From the NCBI RefSeq assembly GCF_900106945.1, contig NZ_FNNE01000007.1:124001-188000 (forward strand): a stretch of DNA of 64,000 nt. The letters are read 5' to 3'. The notes beneath the pieces were generated by a model, which worked only from the letters and a program-made list of their open reading frames with translations, was not told the origin of the DNA and did no database searches. Position 1 is the stretch's first letter. Each line of letters begins with the position of its first letter. Source of the DNA: Marinobacter mobilis. Lineage in GTDB: Bacteria > Pseudomonadota > Gammaproteobacteria > Pseudomonadales > Oleiphilaceae. Below, piece by piece: positions 25,785 to 34,290 of this stretch. The translations under genes and the position numbers were made by a program.

Positions 25785-26450
25785 TCAACTGCCAGACAGT
25801 GAGGTATCGGACGGGTCAATCTCCATCTGCTGTATGGCAATCACTGCCTGAGTCCGGTTACGAACCCCCAGCTTGCGGAAAACCGCAGTGATGTGTGCCT
25901 TGACCGTTGCCTCAGAGACATCCAGATCATAGGCGATCTGCTTGTTGAGCAAACCTTCAGCCAGCATGCCAAGCACCCGGAACTGCTGCGGCGTCAAGGA
26001 CGCCAGCTTCTCGGAGAAATCGGTGGTGTCGGCATGCATGCGCTCAATCTTGTCTGCTACACCTGGCGGCAACCAGACGTCGCCTTCAAGAATTGCCTGA
26101 ATGGCTTCAGTAATGGTCGGCAGAGGCGCCGATTTCGGGATGAAACCGGACGCCCCGTAGTCGATCGAGCGCCGCATGACCTGTAACTCCTCGGATCCTG
26201 ACACAACCACCACAGGTAATCCCGGATACTGGCCTCGCATGAACACCAGCCCGGAAAATCCATGGGCCCCCGGCATATTCAGATCCAGCAATACCAGATC
26301 CGCGTCCGGATGGGACTCCACCGCTGCCTGCAGCGCTTTGATGCTTTCAACTTCTACCGTTTCCACATCAGAGACCGCCTGAGTGACCGCCTGTTTCAAT
26401 GCCGCCCGAAACAGCGGATGGTCATCAGCGATGATGATTTGTTGTGTCAT
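25785..26450 (-). CDS. NarL/FixJ-type response regulator
   Basis: A 221-residue response regulator. The receiver domain (1-120) has the acidic pair in IIADDHPLF, phospho-acceptor Asp in LVLLDLNMPG, and the Lys in FIPKSA. A LuxR-type helix-turn-helix (about 150-210) contains LNKQIAYDLDVSEATVKAHI. No sensor kinase is beside it. In Pseudomonas and Vibrio relatives, NarL-type regulators next to acsA control acetate use; it lies 39 bases from acsA on the same strand, so it may be co-transcribed with acsA and regulate it. It ends at the strong terminator at 25743. Confidence 0.92.
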   Translation of the reverse strand: MTQQIIIADDHPLFRAALKQAVTQAVSDVETVEVESIKALQAAVESHPDADLVLLDLNMPGAHGFSGLVFMRGQYPGLPVVVVSGSEELQVMRRSIDYGASGFIPKSAPLPTITEAIQAILEGDVWLPPGVADKIERMHADTTDFSEKLASLTPQQFRVLGMLAEGLLNKQIAYDLDVSEATVKAHITAVFRKLGVRNRTQAVIAIQQMEIDPSDTSLSGS

Positions 26451-26489
26451 TCAACAAGTCCTTACAGATGTTGGGCCCGTCACCAGACC

Positions 26490-28436
26490 TTACTGAAACG
26501 CACGATGGCTGATGAGTTCATCAACAACGCTGGGATCAGCCAATGTGGAGGTATCTCCCAGTTGATCGTGCTCGTTAGCAGCGATTTTACGCAAAATTCT
26601 CCGCATAATCTTGCCCGAACGGGTTTTCGGCAGACCCGGCGCCCACTGGATGACATCCGGCGAGGCAATCGGACCGATCTCCTTGCGCACCCACTGCACC
26701 AGCTCCTTCTTCAACTCGTCAGTCGGAGTCTCACCCTGCACCAGGGTGACATAGACATAGATGCCCTGCCCCTTGATGTCATGGGGATAGCCAACCACCG
26801 CTGCTTCGGCAACCAGCTCGTGGGCAACCAGGGCACTCTCAACCTCAGCCGTGCCAAGGCGGTGACCGGATACGTTCAGAACGTCGTCCACCCGACCGGT
26901 AATCCAATAATAGCCGTCCTCATCACGACGGGCACCATCACCGGTAAAATACATACCTTTATAGGTGCTGAAGTAGGTCTGGATGAAACGCTCGTGGTCA
27001 CCATAGATGGTCCGCATCTGGCCAGGCCAGCTATCCAGAATCACCAGGTTACCCTCGGTTGCACCGTCAAGGATGTTGCCATCATTGTCGACCAGCGCGG
27101 GCTGAACACCGAAGAACGGCAGAGTTGCAGAACCCGGCTTAAGGTCAAACGCACCCGGCAGCGGGCTGATCAGGATGCCGCCAGTCTCGGTCTGCCACCA
27201 GGTATCTACAATCGGGCACTCGTTGTTACCGATGACCCGGTGGTACCACTCCCAGGCTTCGGGGTTGATCGGCTCACCCACCGAGCCCAGCAGTCGCAAA
27301 CTGTCACGGGTTGTGCCGGCCATGCAGGACTCACCTTCCGCCATCAGGGCACGGATCGCAGTAGGCGCGGTGTAGAGGATATTCACCTTGTGCTTATCGA
27401 CCACCTGCCCCATGCGGGAGCTGTCCGGATAGTTGGGCACACCTTCAAACAGCAGGGTGATGGCGCCATTTGCCAGCGGACCGTAGAGGATGTAACTATG
27501 ACCGGTCACCCAGCCGAAGTCGGCGGTACACCAATAAACATCGCCTTCTTGATAATCAAACACATACTGATGGGTCATGGACGCATAGGTCAGGTAACCC
27601 CCGGTGGTATGCAGAACCCCTTTCGGTGCGCCGGTGGAGCCAGAGGTATAGAGCATGAACAGCGGATCTTCCGCGCCCATCGGCTCCGGCGCACAGTCTG
27701 CAGAAGCCTCTGCCAAAAGCGCCTCATAACGAACGTCACGCCCCTCACTCCAGGGCACATCGCCGTTCGTGCGACTGACGACCACCACCTTCTCGACGTC
27801 GTCCAGCTGGCTGCCTGAGATGGCCGCATCAACGTTCTTCTTCAGCGGAATCTTACGGCCACCGCGCAGACCTTCATCTGCAGTAATCACGAAGCGGGAT
27901 TTGCCATTCTCGATGCGGGCGGCCAAGGCCTCCGGAGAAAAACCACCAAACACAACCGAGTGGATAGCACCGATACGGGCACAAGCCAGCATGGCCACAG
28001 CCGTTTCGACGATCATCGGCATGTAGATGGTTACTACATCGCCTTTCTTGATGCCCAGAGACTTCAGGGCATTGGCAAACTTGCAGGTGTCTGCATGCAG
28101 TTCACGGTAAGTGACGTGACGGGACTCGGAAGGGTCATCGCCCTCGAAAATAATGGCGGTCTGATCTCCGCGGGTTTCCAGGTGCCGGTCCAGACAGTTG
28201 GCGGACGCGTTAAGCACGCCATCTTCAAACCACTTGATGGACAGGTTGTTGTAATCGTAGGTGGTGTCTTTCACCTTGCTGTACGGTTTGATCCAGTCCA
28301 GCCTTTTACCGTGTTCACCCCAGAAGGTGTCTGGATCGTCGACTGACTGACGGTACATGGCGTCGTATTGTTCCCGGTTAACCAGCGCCTTTTTGGCAAA
28401 CTCCGGATTCACCGGGTATACATGCTTCTCAGTCAT
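26490..28436 (-). CDS. acsA: Acetyl-CoA synthetase
   Basis: A 648-residue AMP-forming acetyl-CoA synthetase, full length. It makes acetyl-CoA from acetate, ATP and CoA. Visible motifs: P-loop [11 protein letters not shown] near residue 265, [33 protein letters not shown] hinge region, and the C-terminal [11 protein letters not shown] with the Lys known to be acetylated in this family. GGGGAG lies four bases before the ATG. The long gap upstream (28437-28760) holds a promoter and palindromes, so acsA starts its own transcript, with the response regulator downstream. Confidence 0.97.
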   Translation of the reverse strand: MTEKHVYPVNPEFAKKALVNREQYDAMYRQSVDDPDTFWGEHGKRLDWIKPYSKVKDTTYDYNNLSIKWFEDGVLNASANCLDRHLETRGDQTAIIFEGDDPSESRHVTYRELHADTCKFANALKSLGIKKGDVVTIYMPMIVETAVAMLACARIGAIHSVVFGGFSPEALAARIENGKSRFVITADEGLRGGRKIPLKKNVDAAISGSQLDDVEKVVVVSRTNGDVPWSEGRDVRYEALLAEASADCAPEPMGAEDPLFMLYTSGSTGAPKGVLHTTGGYLTYASMTHQYVFDYQEGDVYWCTADFGWVTGHSYILYGPLANGAITLLFEGVPNYPDSSRMGQVVDKHKVNILYTAPTAIRALMAEGESCMAGTTRDSLRLLGSVGEPINPEAWEWYHRVIGNNECPIVDTWWQTETGGILISPLPGAFDLKPGSATLPFFGVQPALVDNDGNILDGATEGNLVILDSWPGQMRTIYGDHERFIQTYFSTYKGMYFTGDGARRDEDGYYWITGRVDDVLNVSGHRLGTAEVESALVAHELVAEAAVVGYPHDIKGQGIYVYVTLVQGETPTDELKKELVQWVRKEIGPIASPDVIQWAPGLPKTRSGKIMRRILRKIAANEHDQLGDTSTLADPSVVDELISHRAFQ

Positions 28437-28453
28437 ATTGCTCCCCTTATTTT

Positions 28454-28480
28454 ATTGTATGCCTGTTAAGTCGTTGTCAA
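28454..28480 (-). promoter_or_regulatory. Putative acsA promoter
   Basis: On the minus strand a perfect -35 TTGACA (28475-28480) and a -10-like TACAAT (28454-28459), 15 bases apart. The spacing is short, but both hexamers are strong. The -10 lies 18 bases from the acsA start, which would give a very short leader. Confidence 0.5.
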
Positions 28481-28538
28481 TATTGTAAAAACAGATCGTT
28501 ATGCTGGCCTGAACAGCCACGAAGACGGTTACCCTATA

Positions 28539-28560
28539 GTTCAACACGTGAACAGTTCAC
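28539..28560. promoter_or_regulatory. Overlapping palindromes upstream of acsA
   Basis: GTGAAC-A-GTTCAC at 28548-28560 is a perfect 13-base palindrome, and GTTCA-N5-TGAAC at 28539-28553 overlaps it. They lie 60-85 bases upstream of the putative acsA -35, where an activator would bind. The NarL-type regulator downstream of acsA is one candidate protein. Confidence 0.45.
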
Positions 28561-28705
28561 CGATGAATTAGACGAACGTACTAAGGTCGTGACACTTCAG
28601 GGCCGATTCCCGCGACGCCTTGCAAACAGTCGACAGATTTGCACCAGCAATTCCGACACCAGGGCAGGCTAAGCATAGACAAGATCAGAAGGGATGAACT
28701 AAACA

Positions 28706-28740
28706 GCCCCGGCCCATCCCTGTAAAGGACGAACCGGGGC
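28706..28740 (-). terminator. Possible terminator of the acyl-CoA reductase gene
   Basis: GCCCCGG and CCGGGGC form a 7-bp GC stem with a 21-base loop, about 20 bases past the reductase stop. On the minus strand it is followed by TGTTTAG, only a weak T-run. Confidence 0.35.
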
Positions 28741-28760
28741 CAAATGGGGCCAATCAGCCG

Positions 28761-30296
28761 TTAGGCAGCCTTGCGGGCCCGGCGGGATTTCAGGCTGTAG
28801 AACTTCCGCTCCTTGAGCGCGTACTGGTTCAACCCTGCCAAATGGATTTTGCGAAGGTAGGTTTCCCAATCCACCAGCGCCGAATCAACCGGGAACAGCG
28901 CCTTATCCGCGGCCCCCATCCGGTCTGCCAACCCCAGCAACTGAGCATTGCTGAAAATGTAATCCGGAGCGGTGTAGAAGCCGAAAATGGTCGCCAACGA
29001 CTGTGTGGTGTCCAGATTCTTCAGCAACTTCAGTTCACGGGTATGACCAATCATCTTCAGGGCGCGCCCCGCCAGCGAGAGCGGCAGACGTGCACCCTTG
29101 ACCATGGTGTTAAACAAGGTCCGGTTGACGGCAATGAACGGTTTGGTGGGCTGACGATAAAACAGCTGGTCGTAGGCCGCGTAGTTAACCCGCGCCTCTT
29201 CCATCAGATAGTCGATGAACTCACCGAGGGAGATCGGGTTCCGTGAGCCACTGCAGCACTGATAGATCCGGTGTTCGCCCGCTACCGCCAGCGCCTCGGC
29301 CATGGACAGGATGATGCTGTTGGCGACAAGATCGACCGGGATGACATCAATAATACCGGAGCGCTTGCCCGGGAAGACCGTCACTTTACCCCGGGCATAG
29401 GCAAGAATGATGGCATCGGCGACCTTGACGCCTTCAATCCACCCGGGAGCAGGTTCCTGCAGTGCGCTTTCGATGATGGACGGCCGGAGTATGGTGAGTG
29501 ACTTTCCAGCCAGGGATTTCAGCAACAATTGCTCTCCCAGCCACTTGGTAAAGGTATAGGTGTCACTCCAGCCGTAACGGTTGGCTTCCTGAATCCCCAG
29601 GTCAACCAGTTTCTTTTCGAGGGTCTTGCCGCTGTACCGGGAACGGACGTCCGAGATCTTGTCTTCCAGCAGGTGAATCAGTTCGTCGATTTCGTAATAG
29701 CCCTGCTCGCTGCGAGGGATCGCGGCGCCAGCAGGCTGAACCACAGCCTCTTCCGCCATGCCAGAGTTCATGCCGTTCACATAGCAGGTGGAGACCTGGA
29801 TCACCGGGATATCCCCAGCCGCGACCGCAAAATCAACAATACTGTTCAGGCTCTTGGTGTTAATGGCGAGCGCCTTGTCGAGCTCCTCACGGAAATTGAC
29901 GCTGGCCGCAGAGTTGATCACCACATCCACCTTGCCGGCCAGAGAAGCGAACTCTTCCTGTGACAGACCAAACCGGGGCTCGGTCACTTCGCCGGTGATA
30001 CAGAACACCCGAGCGTCCAGAAAGTCGTCAAAGGCGTCACCGTTCTCCGTTCGCAAGTGTTCAAATACAGAGGAACAGGCAATCTCGTTCAGGAACCGTT
30101 CGCGGGCCTCCGGGTGACGCTTGTTTCCCCGTATCAGCAGGTAAATACCCCCAATATCCGGTACAGCACGAATCAGCTTCTCGACCACCACCTTCCCGAG
30201 AAATCCGCTGGTACCGGTAATCAAGACTCGCTTGCCGCCAAGTTCTGCAGTCACCCTGGACTGCGACTCACCAAACTCTATCTGATGCTTTGTCAT
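28761..30296 (-). CDS. Fatty acyl-CoA reductase (alcohol-forming)
   Basis: A 511-residue NADPH-dependent fatty acyl-CoA reductase, very like the Marinobacter enzyme that reduces acyl-CoA to fatty alcohol for wax esters. The N-terminal Rossmann domain has GTSGFLGKVVVEKL (nucleotide loop) and INSAASVNF; the catalytic YxxxK is in YTFTKWLGEQ. The C-terminal part carries the sterile-domain pattern with NLDTTQSLATIFGFYTAPD. GGAG lies nine bases before the ATG. A single gene with a long upstream region rich in palindromes (30457-30504). It points strongly to Marinobacter or a near relative; no wax-ester synthase is in the window. Confidence 0.95.
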   Translation of the reverse strand: MTKHQIEFGESQSRVTAELGGKRVLITGTSGFLGKVVVEKLIRAVPDIGGIYLLIRGNKRHPEARERFLNEIACSSVFEHLRTENGDAFDDFLDARVFCITGEVTEPRFGLSQEEFASLAGKVDVVINSAASVNFREELDKALAINTKSLNSIVDFAVAAGDIPVIQVSTCYVNGMNSGMAEEAVVQPAGAAIPRSEQGYYEIDELIHLLEDKISDVRSRYSGKTLEKKLVDLGIQEANRYGWSDTYTFTKWLGEQLLLKSLAGKSLTILRPSIIESALQEPAPGWIEGVKVADAIILAYARGKVTVFPGKRSGIIDVIPVDLVANSIILSMAEALAVAGEHRIYQCCSGSRNPISLGEFIDYLMEEARVNYAAYDQLFYRQPTKPFIAVNRTLFNTMVKGARLPLSLAGRALKMIGHTRELKLLKNLDTTQSLATIFGFYTAPDYIFSNAQLLGLADRMGAADKALFPVDSALVDWETYLRKIHLAGLNQYALKERKFYSLKSRRARKAA

Positions 30297-30456
30297 CGCG
30301 TGGAACTCCTTCTCTATATGGCATATCTGTGATCAATCGTTGTAAGAGGCTCGGCATTCCCTGGGGACCTCCCCGGCCGAAGACACTCAGGCCGCAAAAC
30401 GCGGTTAAAAACCACACTGCATTTACCAGGCCAGCAGGTCATATGGGGCCAATATT

Positions 30457-30504
30457 TGCACAGTGTGCATGACAAGTCGGTGACATGCAGCAAAGAAATG
30501 TCAC
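30457..30504. promoter_or_regulatory. Cluster of overlapping palindromes upstream of the reductase
   Basis: Three inverted repeats overlap: TGCACA-G-TGTGCA at 30457-30469 (perfect), TGCATG-N12-CATGCA at 30466-30489, and GTGACAT-N11-ATGTCAC at 30480-30504. They lie 160-210 bases before the reductase start codon, in a gap of 264 bases. Such density suggests operators for the reductase gene, but the binding protein is unknown. Confidence 0.5.
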
Positions 30505-30535
30505 AAAAACAATTAAATTTTTTACAAAGAGAATT

Positions 30536-30551
30536 GGGTCCGGAACGACCC
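30536..30551 (-). terminator. Possible weak terminator of the MinD-like gene
   Basis: GGGTC-N6-GACCC forms a 5-bp stem ten bases past the stop codon, followed on the minus strand by AATTCTCTTTG. Short stem and imperfect T-run make it only a possibility. Confidence 0.3.
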
Positions 30552-30560
30552 GGAGCGCGG

Positions 30561-31919
30561 CTAACGCGGACTGCGGTCCGATGCCAGTCGGCGAAGAAAT
30601 TCATCGAGGGGTATATCGTCAGGCTGATCCCGTAACGCTTTGATTAGGCTGCTTTGCTCACCAAAGCTGACCCGGTCGTAACGGGGTTCTGGGTCACTGG
30701 CAAGCGGCGCCCGGTCCACGGCGGCAGAATGAGGTTCTGCTGCAACCTGATCCGCCAGTTGTCGCAGATGGCGAGCAAAGTGCTCACGCTGGGGCAGCGA
30801 CAGCGATTCCCACCCCAGCGAGGCCAGACCCGTCTGGACGATCTCGATGGTATCGTTATCCAGGGTGCGCCCCAACAGTGCAAAAATGGCATTAAACGCT
30901 TCATATCGAAGCATCGTCGCCTCCGGGTTTGCCGCCAGCAGCTTGCCCAGCTGTTGCACCAGACCCTGACACGTCGCGCCGACATCCTCCCCGGTTGAGG
31001 CGGATTCCGGAGAGGGGTCCGGCACCTGCGCCCTGGCACGCATTGAAACCCGGTGCCAATAGGCCGCGATACCCGCCTTGCGGGGAGGTAGCTGGCCAAA
31101 CCGAACACCGAGCATATCTGCAAGGGTATGAAACTGGCGGCAGGAGGGGTCGGACTCCGGCATCAGCGCCACCGGGCGCTGAGCAAGTATTGACTGCTGA
31201 ATGGTTTCATCACGCCAAACCGCGCCGAGGTAATGCAGACGCGTGCCCAGATGACGCTGGGCCGCGCTGTCCAACCGCTGGAAAACCGATTGCGCCTGGC
31301 TTGCACCCCGGGCCATATTCACCACCACGCTCGGGGTCCGACGGTACCCCCGACGCTGCAGGACCTTGATCAGGGAAAAGGCATCCGTGAGGGAGGTGGG
31401 ATCGGGCGTCACCACGATGCAAGCCATGGCAGCAGCCGCAATCATGTGCAGCCCCACCGGCTGCAGGCCCGCAGCAGTATCGATCAGCACGTAATCGTAC
31501 TGGCGCTCGAGTTGCGCCAGCGACTTAAGCAGCACCATGCTGTCTGCATTGCCCAGATCCATACAGCCCTGGACACCGGAAGCTCCAGGCACGATATCCA
31601 GGCCATGGGGTGCTGACATGATGACATCCGCCAGCTCACACTCCCCTGCGACCACCTGGGCGAGATTCCGTTCCGGGTACTGGCCCAGCATGATGCTCAC
31701 ATTGGCCAGATCGGTATCCCCATCCAGCAGCAACACACGATACCCGTCCCGGGCAAGCGTCAGGGCGAGGTTCAGCGAAATCGACGTTTTGCCTACACCG
31801 CCCTTGCCACTGGAAATGGCCAGAATACGGGGCTGCCGGGTACCGGCCCGGGAACGATGGCCCGAATCGTGCTTTGACTCAGGACGCTGATGATTGACGT
31901 TTCTGTGTTGATCCATCAT
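30561..31919 (-). CDS. MinD/FleN-like ATPase with C-terminal extension
   Basis: A 452-residue deviant-Walker ATPase. After a polar N-terminal tail (1-29), the Walker A motif is SSGKGGVGKTSISLNLAL near residues 36-53, with LLLDGDTDLANVSIMLG and YDYVLIDTAAGLQ following. This half resembles FleN/FlhG, which sets flagellar number, and MinD. FleN is usually about 280 residues; here about 170 more residues follow (from about 285), with a helical segment (CQGLVQQLGKLLAANPEA ... FNAIFALLGRTL ... FARHLRQLADQV). I do not recognise that region. No flagellar genes are nearby. It is divergent from the HDOD kinase. Confidence 0.85.
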   Translation of the reverse strand: MMDQHRNVNHQRPESKHDSGHRSRAGTRQPRILAISSGKGGVGKTSISLNLALTLARDGYRVLLLDGDTDLANVSIMLGQYPERNLAQVVAGECELADVIMSAPHGLDIVPGASGVQGCMDLGNADSMVLLKSLAQLERQYDYVLIDTAAGLQPVGLHMIAAAAMACIVVTPDPTSLTDAFSLIKVLQRRGYRRTPSVVVNMARGASQAQSVFQRLDSAAQRHLGTRLHYLGAVWRDETIQQSILAQRPVALMPESDPSCRQFHTLADMLGVRFGQLPPRKAGIAAYWHRVSMRARAQVPDPSPESASTGEDVGATCQGLVQQLGKLLAANPEATMLRYEAFNAIFALLGRTLDNDTIEIVQTGLASLGWESLSLPQREHFARHLRQLADQVAAEPHSAAVDRAPLASDPEPRYDRVSFGEQSSLIKALRDQPDDIPLDEFLRRLASDRSPR

Positions 31920-32255
31920 GACTCAATGCGGCGGATAGGCGTCGTCCGTAACAGCGCAACGTGAAGGCATCGCTCATGCACTCACCGCGCGTGCAGGCGT
32001 AACCATGCACTTTGCACACAGTTTAGCGTGAAGGTATTCGGGGGAGGTAGGTATGAACAGGCCCAAACTGGCCCGATCAGATAAGAATTGACGAGATTTT
32101 ACGGTTACAAAATCATACTTTGGTCACAATTTAACCTAAATCGGACCTGAAATATGGGTAATAAATATTTAATAAATGTAATTTATTGTCTATGCTCGTG
32201 AACATATAACAAAAATGAATACCCCGTCATAAGAAAAAGATCAGCCACGATTCGG
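31920..32255. other. Divergent intergenic region, MinD-like gene / HDOD kinase
   Basis: A 336-base AT-rich gap. It contains the palindrome AATAAAT-GTA-ATTTATT at 32171-32187 and a -35-like TTGACG at 32088-32093 on the plus strand without a good -10 at normal distance. I see no convincing gene in it. It should hold promoters for both neighbours. Confidence 0.45.
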
Positions 32256-34268
32256 ATGTATGTATATGACCAGGCTGCGACTATAGTGACCAGACACCAC
32301 CAAGTTCCATCCCCGGATCTGCAACTGCCCAGTCTTCCGGAGGTGACGTTAAGAGCGCTGGAAGCCTGTCGCAAAGACGAGAGCTATCGCCAGATCGGTG
32401 AAATCGTGTCGTCTGATACGGGTCTGATGGTGCGCGTGCTTGCCTTGGCCAATTCCGCCATCTATGGCCGCCCCGGTGAGATCCGGTCCATTGAACACGC
32501 CCTGCTCAGACTCGGCACCGACTGCGTCCGCACTCTGATCCTGACCGCCGCCCTGCGCCAACTGCTGTTCGATCTCGGGGCCGATCAGTGGGGGCAATTA
32601 CGTGATTTCTGGCGCCATTCCCTGACGACGGCCCTTACCGCCCGCGCGCTGGCGACTCTGACTCGCTACGCTGACCCCGATGAAGCCTTCCTGCTCGGCA
32701 TGCTGCACAATATCGGCGAACTGATCGCCATCAAGACTGAGGATGAAACGCTTAGGCAGCAGTATCTCGACCAGCAGGCCGACATCAGCGCCGCTCTGAC
32801 CCTGTCGTGGCGGTTGGGACCGATTGCTGCCGATGCCATGCGATATCAGGCAGCCCCCCCGGCTGACATCCAGGATGCCAGCCATCTGGTCAAACTGATC
32901 AATCTCGCCTCTCGCCTGGCCCAGTCAGATGCGGCTGGTATTGCCGCTGCGGTGCGGGTCTTTGACCTGAGCGAGGAGCTGACCCGTGAAATCCGGCACC
33001 GCATAGACAGGGAAGTCGAAACCCTGGCCCGGTCGCTCAGCATCCCGCTGGATCAAGAATACAACGCAGCCCCGGCACAACAGGTACTGCGTCACACGCT
33101 GGTCAGCCGGGCACTGACCAGTGAAGCGTTATCGCTCTCAGACCACGCCGATATAAAGACAGCACTCAGCCATGGAGTCGCCAGCCTGACACTGCTCACC
33201 GGCATGCCCTGCCTGAGCTTTGGATGCGGCCCTGAGGGTTTGACGTTACTGGCCTGCAGCCATGGCGAACGGCCGTCCATGGTGGTCGCGGCCAGCCCGG
33301 CCAACAGCGTGTTGACCAAAGCACTGGCCAGCACCGATCCGGTCCTGGCGGGCGACACCCCGCCCACCGTGCTCGACCGACAATTGCTCAACCTGCTGGG
33401 CACACGCTCTCTATACGCCATACCGGTGCATACAGACGGCGCAGTCGTCGGCGTCATGGTGATTGGCTCCAACACCACCCTGGAGTCGGCCGCGGAGCTG
33501 GCCGTCTTGTATACCCGTGAACTGGCGAACAGCCTCGCGCGGCGATCAACACCGGCGCATGGTGACGAACTCGCACAGACCGCCAGACAGATTGATCTTC
33601 GGCGTCAGGTGCACGAAGTCAGCAACCCGCTGACCATCGTTCGCCAATACATTTACCAGTTGCGCCAGAAGATGGAAGACAAGGACGTTCAGGGCGATCT
33701 GGACCTCATTCGTGATGAGCTGGAGCGAGCCGGCAACCTGCTCCTCCAGATTGGTCACGAGTCTGCGGTCGATTCCCGTGAGGAGCCGTCGCTCAAATCA
33801 CTGAACGAAGAGCTGAAGCCACTGGCCGAGCTCTTTGAAGAGACCCTGTGCAAGGACAGCAAACTGACTCTGGATCTGGAGTTGTGCGCCAGTCCCACGT
33901 GGATTGCCGCCACCCGGGGTACCATACGGCAACTGGTGATCAACCTGATCAAGAATGCCGTCGAAGCAATGCCGCAAGGAGGGCGGGTAACTTTACGGAC
34001 TTCAGCGCCAGTGCTCCAGAATGGCCGCCCATGGGTAGAGCTGGCCATTCAGGACAACGGACCCGGCCTGCCGGATGACGTCCAGAAACAACTGTTCAGA
34101 CCTGTGCAGTCAAGCAAGGGCTCACGCCACTGCGGGCTCGGTCTGAGCATCGTAAAACAGCTAATTGATGACATGGAGGGCATCATCAGCTGTCAGACCG
34201 GGGAGACAGGAACACTGTTCCGTATTCTGTTCCCCATGACAGCGAACCAAAAAGACACTCAAACCTGA
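32256..34268 (+). CDS. HDOD-domain histidine kinase
   Basis: A 670-residue soluble sensor kinase. An HDOD domain fills about residues 20-215 (LPSLPEVTLRALEAC, ALANSAIYG, FWRHSLTTAL, GMLHNIGELIA). The middle (about 265-430) looks like a degenerate GAF domain. The kinase part starts with the phospho-His in VHEVSNPLTIVRQYI (about 450), then the N-box NLIKNAVEAMPQGG, G1 DNGPGLP and G2 GLGLSIVKQL. HDOD domains bind signals or partners in place of a membrane sensor. The ATG has no clear ribosome site. It is followed after 22 bases by the c-di-GMP enzyme, the likely partner. Confidence 0.92.
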   Translation: MYVYDQAATIVTRHHQVPSPDLQLPSLPEVTLRALEACRKDESYRQIGEIVSSDTGLMVRVLALANSAIYGRPGEIRSIEHALLRLGTDCVRTLILTAALRQLLFDLGADQWGQLRDFWRHSLTTALTARALATLTRYADPDEAFLLGMLHNIGELIAIKTEDETLRQQYLDQQADISAALTLSWRLGPIAADAMRYQAAPPADIQDASHLVKLINLASRLAQSDAAGIAAAVRVFDLSEELTREIRHRIDREVETLARSLSIPLDQEYNAAPAQQVLRHTLVSRALTSEALSLSDHADIKTALSHGVASLTLLTGMPCLSFGCGPEGLTLLACSHGERPSMVVAASPANSVLTKALASTDPVLAGDTPPTVLDRQLLNLLGTRSLYAIPVHTDGAVVGVMVIGSNTTLESAAELAVLYTRELANSLARRSTPAHGDELAQTARQIDLRRQVHEVSNPLTIVRQYIYQLRQKMEDKDVQGDLDLIRDELERAGNLLLQIGHESAVDSREEPSLKSLNEELKPLAELFEETLCKDSKLTLDLELCASPTWIAATRGTIRQLVINLIKNAVEAMPQGGRVTLRTSAPVLQNGRPWVELAIQDNGPGLPDDVQKQLFRPVQSSKGSRHCGLGLSIVKQLIDDMEGIISCQTGETGTLFRILFPMTANQKDTQT

Positions 34269-34290
34269 TAAAAGGCACGGGCGTACAACG

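Larger units (their letters stand above)
28437..28760. other. Intergenic region between acsA and the acyl-CoA reductase
   Basis: A 324-base gap without a gene. It holds the acsA promoter (28454-28480), overlapping palindromes (28539-28560) and a possible terminator hairpin for the reductase gene (28706-28740). No convincing small ORF or RNA gene was seen in the remaining part (28561-28705). Confidence 0.6.

Noticed and set aside
26262..27818. A 518-codon open frame antisense to acsA
   Set aside because: It is the shadow of a long GC-rich gene: no ribosome site, no recognisable domain, biased His/Gly/Thr/Ile composition, and acsA is certain.
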